This document shows positions 39,753 through 47,874 of a stretch of 64,000 nucleotides of DNA, in pieces. How positions within the stretch are numbered: the stretch's first letter is position 1; the number at the start of each line of letters is the position of its first letter. The notes under the pieces are model-generated. The model was not told the DNA's origin. It saw only the letters and a list, made by a program, of their open reading frames with translations, and searched no databases. The position numbers were made by a program, and so were the translations under genes. The stretch is from Pseudomonas lini (GTDB lineage Bacteria; Pseudomonadota; Gammaproteobacteria; Pseudomonadales; Pseudomonadaceae): the NCBI RefSeq assembly GCF_964063345.1, contig NZ_OZ061318.1:5580001-5644000 (forward strand), written 5' to 3'.

Positions 39753-40190
39753 ATGAACGCTTTGACCCAACCGATTGTTGCCGGGCAGCCCCTGGCCAAA
39801 AGTCAGCACGACCTGCACAACGCTCGCAGCTTGTTCGACGCGACGTTGCGTTTCGTCCGGCAAAAGACCCAAGCCACGGATGATCCTTACGTCATCAGCC
39901 GCTTCGGCGATTTGCACATCCGCATTGAAGTCGCCGCCGCGCTGCTCGAACGCGCCGAAGACTTTCTGAACAGCGTTGATGACGATACGGAAATCAGCGT
40001 CGCCACCGCCGAGTCGCACCTGGCCAGCGCGGACGCGCTAAATACCGTCAGCAATGCCGAATTCGAACTCACCGGCCAACGCACCGTGTTGCCTGGATCG
40101 CTGGATGATCCGTTGCGCTGGAAACTCCACCTCATTGGCAACTTCCGCCTCAACGGCATCCATCCCCCCAGCGTGCGGAGTGTCGTTTGA
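39753..40190 (+). CDS. Stand-alone acyl-CoA-dehydrogenase C-terminal domain
   Basis: A 145-residue protein made only of the C-terminal helical domain of the acyl-CoA-dehydrogenase family: ARSLFDATLRFVRQKTQ at the start and DPLRWKLHLIGNFRLNG at the end, matching the end of the SfnB protein just upstream. It lacks the N-terminal and beta domains. ATG 39753 follows GAGGAGCCCACC. Its TGA overlaps the LLM gene's ATG. It may be a degenerate partner subunit or a remnant kept for its own role. Confidence 0.8.
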   Translation: MNALTQPIVAGQPLAKSQHDLHNARSLFDATLRFVRQKTQATDDPYVISRFGDLHIRIEVAAALLERAEDFLNSVDDDTEISVATAESHLASADALNTVSNAEFELTGQRTVLPGSLDDPLRWKLHLIGNFRLNGIHPPSVRSVV

Positions 40191-41593
40191 TGGCCCGTGA
40201 AATTCGTCTCAACGCCTTTGACATGAACTGCGTCGGTCACCAGTCGCCGGGTTTGTGGGCGCATCCGCGGGATCGATCCTGGCAGTACAAGGATCTTGAG
40301 TACTGGACCGATCTGGCAAAAATTCTCGAGCGCGGCAAGTTCGACGGTTTGTTCATTGCCGACGTGCTGGGCATTTATGACGTCTACAACGGCAACGGTG
40401 ACGCGGCGATTCGTCAGGCGGCGCAGGTGCCGGTCAACGATCCGCTGCAACTGATCCCGCCGATGGCGCTGGTCACCGAGCATCTGGGGTTCGGACTGAC
40501 TGCGTCGCTGTCATTCGAACACCCATATCCGTTCGCCCGACGCCTGTCGACCCTCGATCATCTGACCAAGGGCCGCGCTGGCTGGAACATTGTCACCTCG
40601 TACCTGGAAAGCGGCGCGAAGAACCTCGGCCAGAAAGCCCAGACCGAACATGACGCCCGTTATGACTTCGCCGAAGAGTACCTGGAGGTTTGCTACAAGC
40701 TGTGGGAAGGCAGCTGGGAAGAGGGCGCGATGTTGCGGGATCGCGAGCGGCGAATCTTCAGCGACCCGAGCAAAATCCACGAGATCCGGCACGTTGGTAA
40801 ACACTTTCAGGTGCCGGGGATTCACCTCTGCGAGCCTTCACCGCAACGTACGCCGGTGCTGTATCAGGCCGGCGCCTCGAGTCGCGGCAAGCAGTTTGCT
40901 GCCGAGCATGCTGAGTGTGTGTTTGTCGCCGCGCCGTCGAAAGTGCTGCTGAAGAAAACCGTGGCCGACATCCGTCGTCGCGCGGCCGAGGCGGGGCGCG
41001 ATCCGTCGAAGATCCTGATCTTCAATCTGCAAACCGTGATCCTCGGCGAGACCGACGCGAAGGCCAACGCCAAGTTCGAAGAATACAAAACCTGGGTCAG
41101 TTATGAGGGCGCCATGGCGTTGATCTCGGGCTGGACCGGGATCGATTTCAGCCAGTTCAAACCGGATGAGCCGCTCAAACACGTGCACACCAATGCGATT
41201 CAATCGGCGGTGGAGGCGTTCTCCACGGCGGACCCGAACAAGGTCTGGACGCCGAACGAACTGGCCGATTGGGTCGGGATCGGTGGTTTCGGGCCGCTGT
41301 TTGTCGGCAGCCCCGAGACCGTCGCCGATTTGCTGCAGGAATGGGTCGAGGAGACTGATGTGGATGGCTTCAACCTGGCTTATGCGCTGACCCACGAAAC
41401 CTTCATCGACGCCGTGGAGTTGCTGGTGCCGGAGTTGCAAAAGCGCGGGGTGTACAAGACCGACTATGCGCCGGGGACCTTGCGCGAGAAGTTGTTTGGT
41501 GAGGGCCCAAGATTACCGGATATCCATCCAGGGGCCGGTTATCGAAACCTGGCGGTATTGCGTCAGCAGGAGAAGAAAGTGGTGTCTGCCTAG
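40190..41593 (+). CDS. LLM-class flavin-dependent monooxygenase (NtaA/SnaA/DszA family)
   Basis: A 467-residue luciferase-like FMNH2-dependent monooxygenase. Typical segments: LNAFDMNCVGHQSPGLWAHP, LARILERGKFDGLFIADVLG-like region near residue 45, GRAGWNIVTSYLESGAKNLG, and PVLYQAGASSRGKQFAAEHA. Members desulfonate or oxidise organosulfur compounds or chelators using a separate flavin reductase, which is not in this locus. The start ATG 40190 overlaps the previous TGA. Confidence 0.9.
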   Translation: MAREIRLNAFDMNCVGHQSPGLWAHPRDRSWQYKDLEYWTDLAKILERGKFDGLFIADVLGIYDVYNGNGDAAIRQAAQVPVNDPLQLIPPMALVTEHLGFGLTASLSFEHPYPFARRLSTLDHLTKGRAGWNIVTSYLESGAKNLGQKAQTEHDARYDFAEEYLEVCYKLWEGSWEEGAMLRDRERRIFSDPSKIHEIRHVGKHFQVPGIHLCEPSPQRTPVLYQAGASSRGKQFAAEHAECVFVAAPSKVLLKKTVADIRRRAAEAGRDPSKILIFNLQTVILGETDAKANAKFEEYKTWVSYEGAMALISGWTGIDFSQFKPDEPLKHVHTNAIQSAVEAFSTADPNKVWTPNELADWVGIGGFGPLFVGSPETVADLLQEWVEETDVDGFNLAYALTHETFIDAVELLVPELQKRGVYKTDYAPGTLREKLFGEGPRLPDIHPGAGYRNLAVLRQQEKKVVSA

Positions 41594-42025
41594 ATGCCAT
41601 CGCGGGCAAGCCACGCTCCCACAGGTTTCGTATCGCTGGCGATATTTGTGGACGACACAAAACCCTGTGGGAGCGGGCTTGCCCGCGAAGAGGCCGGCAC
41701 ATCCAACATCGATGTCGCCTGTCACACCGCCATCGCGGGCAAGCCACGCTCCCACAGGTTTCGTATCGCTGGCGATATTTGTGGACGACACAAAACCCCG
41801 TGGGAGCGGGCTTGCCCGCGAAGAGGCCGGCACATCCAACATCGATGTCGCCTGTCACACCGCCATCGCGGGCAAGCCACGCTCCCACAGGTTTCGTATC
41901 GCTGGCGATATTTGTGGACGACACAAAACCCTGTGGGAGCGGGCTTGCCCGCGAAGAGGCCGGCACATCCAACATCGATGTCGCCTGCCACGCCGCCATC
42001 GCGAGCAGGCTCGCTCCCACTGGGG
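41594..42025. repeat. Tandem REP array with 133-bp period
   Basis: Just over three copies of a 133-bp unit: REP arm GCGGGCAAGCCACGCTCCC, TTTCGTATCGCTGGCGATAT spacer, REP arm GTGGGAGCGGGCTTGCCCGC, and GGCCGGCACATCCAACATCG spacer. Anchor TTTCGTATCG recurs at 41626, 41759 and 41892, exactly 133 apart. Copies differ at few positions. The last arm is of the GCGAGCAGGCTCGC type. It fills the gap between the LLM gene and the ligase-like gene, with an open frame through it that is not a gene. Confidence 0.92.
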
Positions 42026-42109
42026 ACGCGGCGGTGTTTTAAAGATTGTGTTAACCCTTCAGCCCAGCGGACCACCGCACGCTTTTGCCCATGGATAAGA
42101 GGTAAGCCT

Positions 42110-43015
42110 ATGAGCGTGCATGAACTCAAGCGTCCGCCTATCGCGGACACCGCCGAATGGCAGGTCAGGGCCCCTCGTGCCCTGGAGCAGCTGCAGCACT
42201 GGGCGCAGGTCAGTCCGTTGCAGCCGGCCTTGCGCCACAAACGCCATGGTCAGTGGTTCGTCTGGCGCTGGATCGATGTTTTGCGCGATGTCGAGCGGTT
42301 GGCCGATGGTTTGCGTCAGCAGGGTTTTACCGAAGACTCGCGCCTGGCCTTGAGTGGTGTGTTCGAGCCAAATCTGTTGCTGCTCGCACTGGCCGCCCGC
42401 CATATCGGTGCCGAACTGCTGACGCTGCCGGACAACCTTGACCCCGAAGCCCTGCACAAAACCCTGTGGCGCAGCCGGCCGACCCACGCGTTCGTCCAGG
42501 GACGACAGACGCAGCAACTCTGGATCAATCAAGGCCAGCCTCTGCTGAATTTCGCCGAGTTACTCGGCCCGGTGGACCCTGCGCAACGCCTCAACCGCTG
42601 GAATCAAGACGCACAACTGTGGAGCGAAGAGGGCACCCAGTGGCAGCACGGCCTGACGGTGCTGCTGGAACAATGGCTGAGCAGCGGCCAATCCCTGGCT
42701 TTCCCGGAAAGCCCCGGCAGCGCCAGCCGCGACCGTCGTGAAGTGGCGCCGTCCGGGCTGCTGCTGTCGGTCGAACGCCTGCAACTATTGGCCGCGGAAA
42801 TCGAAAGCCGCCTCGCCCCCAATGGCACTTGGCGTCGACGCCTCTGCGACTGGGCTATCGCCCATCCCGAAAAAGGCCTGCAACGGTTGATCAAGAATCG
42901 CGTTCGCCGCCTGTTGGGCTTCCACAACCTGCATTTCATCTGGCAAGCCACCCGCATTTCCGATGCTCAACCCGAGCCGACCTGGCTCGCTGAATTCAAA
43001 CGGGACATCGCATGA
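42110..43015 (+). CDS. Shortened AMP-binding (acyl-CoA ligase)-like protein
   Basis: A 301-residue protein. Residues 1-150 resemble the start of long-chain acyl-CoA ligases (ALRHKRHGQWFVWRWIDVLR, LALSGVFEPNLLLLALAARH). Residues about 235-285 resemble an internal ligase segment (TWRRRLCDWAIAHPEKGLQR … RRLLGFHNLHF). The phosphate-binding SGTTG loop and the C-terminal adenylation motifs are absent. It overlaps the ABC ATPase gene by four bases. In Liv-type operons of related bacteria a full ligase often sits here; this one seems to have lost catalysis (inference). Confidence 0.7.
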   Translation: MSVHELKRPPIADTAEWQVRAPRALEQLQHWAQVSPLQPALRHKRHGQWFVWRWIDVLRDVERLADGLRQQGFTEDSRLALSGVFEPNLLLLALAARHIGAELLTLPDNLDPEALHKTLWRSRPTHAFVQGRQTQQLWINQGQPLLNFAELLGPVDPAQRLNRWNQDAQLWSEEGTQWQHGLTVLLEQWLSSGQSLAFPESPGSASRDRREVAPSGLLLSVERLQLLAAEIESRLAPNGTWRRRLCDWAIAHPEKGLQRLIKNRVRRLLGFHNLHFIWQATRISDAQPEPTWLAEFKRDIA

Positions 43016-43788
43016 GCTCGACTGATTCCATTTTGCAAGTCAGCGGTATATCCCTGTCCTTCAAAGGCGTGAAGGCGATCAATGAACTGTCGTTCGACGT
43101 GCGCCGGGGCGAGATCTGCGCGCTGATCGGCCCCAACGGCGCGGGCAAGAGTTCGTTGCTCAACGTGCTGAACGGCGTGTACCGCTTCGATGCCGGTTCG
43201 ATTGTGTTCGAGCAACAGCCGTTCAAGCGTATCGACCCGTTGAGCGCCGCACGCCGGGGCATCGGCCGCACGTTCCAGAACAACGCGCTGTTCAAGAAAA
43301 TGAGTGTGATCGACAACATCCTCACCGGCCTGTCACGGCACTTGCGCAGCCGTTTCATTGAGCAAGCGCTGAACCTGCCAAGAGCCCGGCGTGAGGCTGA
43401 AGACTTCCGGAGGCAGGCCCAGGGCATTCTCGAATTCCTCGAACTGCAAGCCCATCGCGATGTGCCGGTGGGCAAGCTGTCCTACGGCCTGCAAAAACGT
43501 GTGGAGCTTGGCCGTGCTTTGATCGCCGGCCCCAGCCTGTTGTTGCTCGATGAGCCGATGGCCGGGATGAACGCCGAAGAGAAGCAGGAAATGGCCCGCT
43601 TCATCGCCGACATCAACCGCGACCTCGGCACTACGGTGGTGTTGATCGAGCACGACATGAGCGTGGTCATGGGCCTGTCCGACCATGTGGTGGTGCTCGA
43701 TTACGGGCGCAAGGTCGGTGACGGCACGCCGGCCGAGGTGCAGGCCAATCCTGAAGTCATCGCGGCATATCTGGGAGTGGTGCACTGA
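43012..43788 (+). CDS. LivG-like ABC transporter ATPase
   Basis: A 258-residue HAAT-family ATPase. Walker A GPNGAGKSSLLN, Q-loop in GIGRTFQNNALF, signature KLSYGLQKRVELGRAL (variant of LSGGQ), and Walker B LLLLDEPMAGM. The C-terminal segment GTPAEVQANPEVIAAYLG is typical of LivG. Overlaps its neighbours by four and one bases. In this locus the transporter probably imports an organosulfur substrate rather than branched-chain amino acids (inference from sfnB and the monooxygenase). Confidence 0.92.
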   Translation: MSSTDSILQVSGISLSFKGVKAINELSFDVRRGEICALIGPNGAGKSSLLNVLNGVYRFDAGSIVFEQQPFKRIDPLSAARRGIGRTFQNNALFKKMSVIDNILTGLSRHLRSRFIEQALNLPRARREAEDFRRQAQGILEFLELQAHRDVPVGKLSYGLQKRVELGRALIAGPSLLLLDEPMAGMNAEEKQEMARFIADINRDLGTTVVLIEHDMSVVMGLSDHVVVLDYGRKVGDGTPAEVQANPEVIAAYLGVVH

Positions 43789-44669
43789 TGACGTTCTTCT
43801 TCGAAACCCTGCTCGGCGGCTTGCTCGCCGGGACCATGTATTCGCTGGTCGCGATCGGCTTCGTGCTGATCTACAAGGCCAGCGGCGTGTTCAATTTTGC
43901 CCAGGGCGCGATGCTGCTGTTCGCCGCGTTGACCTTTGTCAGCCTGCACGATCAAGGCGTGCCGTTCGCCTTGGCGCTGTTGCTGACCGTTGCGGTGATG
44001 ATCATCGGCGCGTTGCTGATCGAACGGCTGGTGTTGCGGCCACTGGTCAATCGCTCGCAGATCACCCTGTTCATGGCCACCCTCGGGCTGTCGTTCATCA
44101 TCGAAGGCCTGGCTCAGGGCTTGATGGGGTCGCAAGTGCGGGCGCTGGATCTGGGCATCGACGACGTGCCGCTGTTTATCGGCGGGCTGATGGTCAGCCA
44201 GTTCGACCTGATTGCCGCAGCGGCCGCCATCGTGCTGGTGACGGTGCTGGCGCTGCTGTTCAACAAAACCCGCATTGGCGTGTCCCTGCGCGCGGTGGCG
44301 GATGACACCACCGCCGCGTTGTCGATCGGCATCAACCTCAACCGCATCTGGCAGATCGTCTGGGCGGTGGCCGGCATCGTCGGGCTGGTGGCGGGATTGT
44401 TGTGGGGCGCGCGCCAAGGCGTGCAGTTCTCGCTGTCGCTGGTGGTGCTCAAGGCCTTGCCGGTGTTGATCATCGGCGGCTTCACCTCGATTGGCGGGGC
44501 GATTGTCGGCGGGTTGATCGTCGGTGCGGCGGAGAACCTCGCCGAGGTGTACATCGGCCCGCTGATCGGCGGTGGCATTACCCCGTGGTTCGCTTACGTC
44601 CTGGCTTTGGCCTTCCTGTACATCCGTCCCGCCGGCCTGTTCGGCGAGCGCGCCATCGAGCGAGTCTGA
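43788..44669 (+). CDS. LivH-like ABC transporter permease
   Basis: A 293-residue membrane protein with about eight helices. LLGGLLAGTMYSLVAIGFVL opens it, and GVSLRAVADDTTAALSIGIN is the conserved cytosolic loop that docks the ATPase. Overlaps the LivG-like gene at one base and precedes the LivM-like gene by four. Confidence 0.92.
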   Translation: MTFFFETLLGGLLAGTMYSLVAIGFVLIYKASGVFNFAQGAMLLFAALTFVSLHDQGVPFALALLLTVAVMIIGALLIERLVLRPLVNRSQITLFMATLGLSFIIEGLAQGLMGSQVRALDLGIDDVPLFIGGLMVSQFDLIAAAAAIVLVTVLALLFNKTRIGVSLRAVADDTTAALSIGINLNRIWQIVWAVAGIVGLVAGLLWGARQGVQFSLSLVVLKALPVLIIGGFTSIGGAIVGGLIVGAAENLAEVYIGPLIGGGITPWFAYVLALAFLYIRPAGLFGERAIERV

Positions 44670-44673
44670 ACCC

Positions 44674-45723
44674 ATGTCGATTTCCCTTACCCGCGAAACC
44701 GCGCCAGCGGTGTTGATCCAGCGCCGTGTGCCGATTGGCTTGATTGCGCTGTTGTTGATCGCCTTCGTGGTCGTGCCGCTGACCGGCAACGACTATTGGC
44801 TGAACGCGATTCTGATCCCGTTTCTGGTGCTGTCCCTGGCCGGGCTTGGCCTCAACTTACTCACCGGCTACACCGGGCAGACTTCTGTCGGCGCGGCCGG
44901 GTTCATGGCGGTCGGCGCCTTTGCCACCTACGGTTTTCTGCTGCGTTTGCCAGAGCTGGGCTTGCCGGTGGCGCTGCTCGGCGGCGGGCTGATCAGCGCG
45001 GTGGTGGGGTTTGTCTTTGGCCTGCCGAGTTCGCGGATCAAGGGCTTTTACCTGATGGTCACCACGCTCGCCGCGCAGTTTTTCCTGGAGTGGCTGTTCG
45101 TCAAATTCCCCTGGTTCTACAACTACGGTTCGTCCGGGACCATTTCCGCGCCGAAACTGGCCCTGTTCGGCCATGACCTCAACAGCCCATTGGGCCGCTA
45201 TCTGCTGACCCTGACCACGGTGCTGCTGTTGACCTGGGTTGCAGTGAACCTGGTGAAAAGCCAGATCGGCCGCAACTGGATGGCGATCCGCGACATGGAC
45301 ACCGCCGCTGCTGTCATCGGCATTCCGGTGGTGCGTTACAAGCACCTGGCGTTCGCCGTCAGCTCGTTTTACCTCGGCATCGCCGGGGCGCTGTGGGCCT
45401 TTGCTTATCTGGGCACGGCCAGCGCCAGCAGCTTCGATATCAACCGATCGTTCCAGATCCTGTTCATCATCATTATCGGTGGCATGGGCAGCATCGCCGG
45501 CAACTTCGTCGGCGCGGCGTTTATCAGCCTGCTGCCGATCCTGCTCAGCCACGCCGGGCAAGCCTTGTTCGGTGGTTCGGTGGACGCCGGCCAGTTGCAG
45601 AACCTGCAAAAAATCATCTTCGGCGTGCTGATCATCCTGTTTCTGATCAAGGAACCGGAAGGCCTGATACGCCTCTTGAGCAACCTTCGTGAACGGCTGA
45701 GTCACTGGCCGCTGCGCTTCTGA
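44674..45723 (+). CDS. LivM-like ABC transporter permease
   Basis: A 349-residue membrane protein with about nine helices: NLLTGYTGQTSVGAAGFMAV and NWMAIRDMDTAAAVIGIPVV are family marks. The start is ATG 44674; the open frame begins earlier inside the LivH-like gene. Follows directly in the operon. Confidence 0.92.
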   Translation: MSISLTRETAPAVLIQRRVPIGLIALLLIAFVVVPLTGNDYWLNAILIPFLVLSLAGLGLNLLTGYTGQTSVGAAGFMAVGAFATYGFLLRLPELGLPVALLGGGLISAVVGFVFGLPSSRIKGFYLMVTTLAAQFFLEWLFVKFPWFYNYGSSGTISAPKLALFGHDLNSPLGRYLLTLTTVLLLTWVAVNLVKSQIGRNWMAIRDMDTAAAVIGIPVVRYKHLAFAVSSFYLGIAGALWAFAYLGTASASSFDINRSFQILFIIIIGGMGSIAGNFVGAAFISLLPILLSHAGQALFGGSVDAGQLQNLQKIIFGVLIILFLIKEPEGLIRLLSNLRERLSHWPLRF

Positions 45724-45748
45724 ATCCCCAACCTGGTAGAGAGACAAT

Positions 45749-47089
45749 ATGCGTGCATCCTTGAAACGTTCGTTGGCCGGCGCCGCTCTGACGCTGGCGG
45801 TATTCGGCAGCGCGGTGCCGATGGTCCAGGCCTCGCCGGACCAGCAGTTCTTCCCGTTGGCCACTTACCGTGTCGGCGCTTACGCCTCCAGTGGTGTGCA
45901 AGTGTGGGCCGGGATGCTCGATTACCTGAACTACATCAATGATGTGGAAGGCGGGATCAACGGCGTCAAACTGGTCTGGCAGGAATGCGAAACCGAGTGG
46001 ACGGCAGAGAAGGGCATCGAGTGCTATGAGCGCTTCAAGAAAGGCCTGGATGGCGCCCCGGTGGCGATCTATTCACCCAACGGTGCACCGGCGGCGTATG
46101 CGCTGAGCGAGCGGGCGGAAGTCGACAAGATCCCGCTGATTACCCTCGGCTACGGTCGCACCGAAGCCACCGACGGCACGGTGTTCCCTTACAACTTTCC
46201 GGTGATGCTGACCTTCTACAGCGAGGCTTCGAGCCTGATCAACTACATCGCCCAGCGCGAGGGCGGGTTCGACAAACTCAAGGGCAAGAAGATCGCCACG
46301 GTTTATCACGACTCGGCTTACGGTCGGGAAACCCTAGGTCCGTTGAAACTGCTGGCTGAAAAATACGGCTTCGAAAACATCCAGATTCCGGTGGCCGATC
46401 CGGGCAACGAGCAATCGGCGCAATGGCGGCAAGTGCGCCAGGCCAACCCGGACTGGGTGTTCCTGCGCACCTGGGGCGTATCGACGCCGGTAGCGGTCAA
46501 GACGGCGGCACGTTTCGGTTTTCCGGTGGATCACATCGTCGGCGACATCTGGGCCAGTTCCAGCGAAGACGTGTTGCCCGCGGGCGCCGCCGCCAAAGGG
46601 TATCTGGCGCTGACGCCATACCCGGCCGGCAGCGAATTCGAGATCCACAAACGCCTCAAGCAAGCCATTCTCGACAAAGGCAAAAGCGACCTCAAGGACC
46701 TGAAGAATTTCGGCAGCGTCTATTACAACTCCGGGCTGGTGAACGCGGCAGTGATGGTGGAAGCGATCCGCACCGCCCAAGGCAAATTCGGCAAGCGACC
46801 GCTTAATGGCGAAGAAGGGCGCTGGGGCCTGGAACACCTGAACATCGACGACGCGCGGCTCAAGGACATGGGCTACTTCGGCCTGATGCAGAACCTCAAG
46901 CTGTCTTGCAAGGATCATGAGGGTGGCGGTTCGGCGCGGGTTCAACAGTGGGACGGCGCCAACTGGACGCTGATCAGCGACTGGATCCCCGCCGACCGCG
47001 CCTTGCTGCGGCCATTGATCGATGAAAAATCCGCCGCGTTCGCCAAGGAAAAAGGCCTGACGCCACGCACCTGCACCGGGGATGAATAA
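45749..47089 (+). CDS. LivK-like ABC transporter substrate-binding protein
   Basis: A 446-residue periplasmic protein of the type I (HAAT) group. Signal peptide of about 28 residues (…GSAVPMVQA/SP). VKLVWQECETEWTAEKGIEC, YSPNGAPAAYALSERAEVDK and VYHDSAYGRETLGPLKLLAE fit this group. It is longer than amino-acid-specific LivK (about 370), as in homologues for unusual substrates. ATG follows TAGAGAGA. Only four bases before the LivF-like gene. Confidence 0.9.
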   Translation: MRASLKRSLAGAALTLAVFGSAVPMVQASPDQQFFPLATYRVGAYASSGVQVWAGMLDYLNYINDVEGGINGVKLVWQECETEWTAEKGIECYERFKKGLDGAPVAIYSPNGAPAAYALSERAEVDKIPLITLGYGRTEATDGTVFPYNFPVMLTFYSEASSLINYIAQREGGFDKLKGKKIATVYHDSAYGRETLGPLKLLAEKYGFENIQIPVADPGNEQSAQWRQVRQANPDWVFLRTWGVSTPVAVKTAARFGFPVDHIVGDIWASSSEDVLPAGAAAKGYLALTPYPAGSEFEIHKRLKQAILDKGKSDLKDLKNFGSVYYNSGLVNAAVMVEAIRTAQGKFGKRPLNGEEGRWGLEHLNIDDARLKDMGYFGLMQNLKLSCKDHEGGGSARVQQWDGANWTLISDWIPADRALLRPLIDEKSAAFAKEKGLTPRTCTGDE

Positions 47090-47092
47090 CGT

Positions 47093-47860
47093 ATGAGCCA
47101 AGCCGCCAGCGACATTGCTGCCAGTGACCTGTTGCAAGTCAAAGACATCGAGGTGATCTACGACGGAGCGATCCTGGCCGTGGCCGGGGTGTCGCTGACG
47201 GTGCCCAAGGGCGGCATCGTCGCGTTGCTCGGGGCCAATGGTGCGGGCAAAAGCACCACGCTCAAGGCGATTTCCGGGTTGGTGCGGGCCGAGCGCGCGG
47301 AAGTCAGTCGAGGGACGATCGAGTTTCTCGGGCGCGATATCGCAGGGATCGATCCGAGCGTTCGCGTTCGCCAAGGCATGGTGCATGTGCTGGAGGGCCG
47401 GCACGTATTCGCGCAATTGACCGTGGAGGACAATTTGCGCAGCGGCGGCTTCGTTCGCGGTCTGAGCGGCAAGGACCTGGCGGCGGATCTGGAGCGCATC
47501 TACGCCTGGTTTCCACGCCTGAAAACCAAGCGCAAGACCCGGGCCGGGCTCACTTCCGGTGGCGAACAACAAATGGTCGCCATCGGCCGGGCGTTGATGA
47601 CCCGTCCTGGTTTGGTATTGCTCGACGAACCTTCCATGGGTTTGGCGCCTATTATCGTCCAGGAGATTTTCGAAATCGTGGCGCAACTCAATCGAGACGA
47701 GCAGGTGAGCTTCCTGATTGCCGAGCAAAATATTAACGTGGCACTCAAGTACGCCTCAAAGGCCTACGTCCTCGACACCGGTCGCGTGGTGCTGTCCGGT
47801 ACCGCCGATGAGTTACTGGCACGGGGCGATCTGCACGACTTCTATTTAGGTAAACACTGA
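47093..47860 (+). CDS. LivF-like ABC transporter ATPase
   Basis: A 255-residue second ATPase of the HAAT transporter: Walker A GANGAGKSTTLK, signature LTSGGEQQMVAIGRAL, Walker B LVLLDEPSMGLAP, H-loop-like LIAEQNINVALKYA. The residues around 50-60 (RAERAEVSRGTIEF) form a short insert common in this subgroup. Completes a G-H-M-K-F set. Confidence 0.92.
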   Translation: MSQAASDIAASDLLQVKDIEVIYDGAILAVAGVSLTVPKGGIVALLGANGAGKSTTLKAISGLVRAERAEVSRGTIEFLGRDIAGIDPSVRVRQGMVHVLEGRHVFAQLTVEDNLRSGGFVRGLSGKDLAADLERIYAWFPRLKTKRKTRAGLTSGGEQQMVAIGRALMTRPGLVLLDEPSMGLAPIIVQEIFEIVAQLNRDEQVSFLIAEQNINVALKYASKAYVLDTGRVVLSGTADELLARGDLHDFYLGKH

Positions 47861-47874
47861 TCAATGAGAACGCC

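Noticed and set aside
41594..42109. Open frame running from the REP array into the ligase-like gene (and long frames on the opposite strand)
   Set aside because: It is translated REP palindrome repeated every 133 bases; the real start is ATG 42110 with the family N-terminus.
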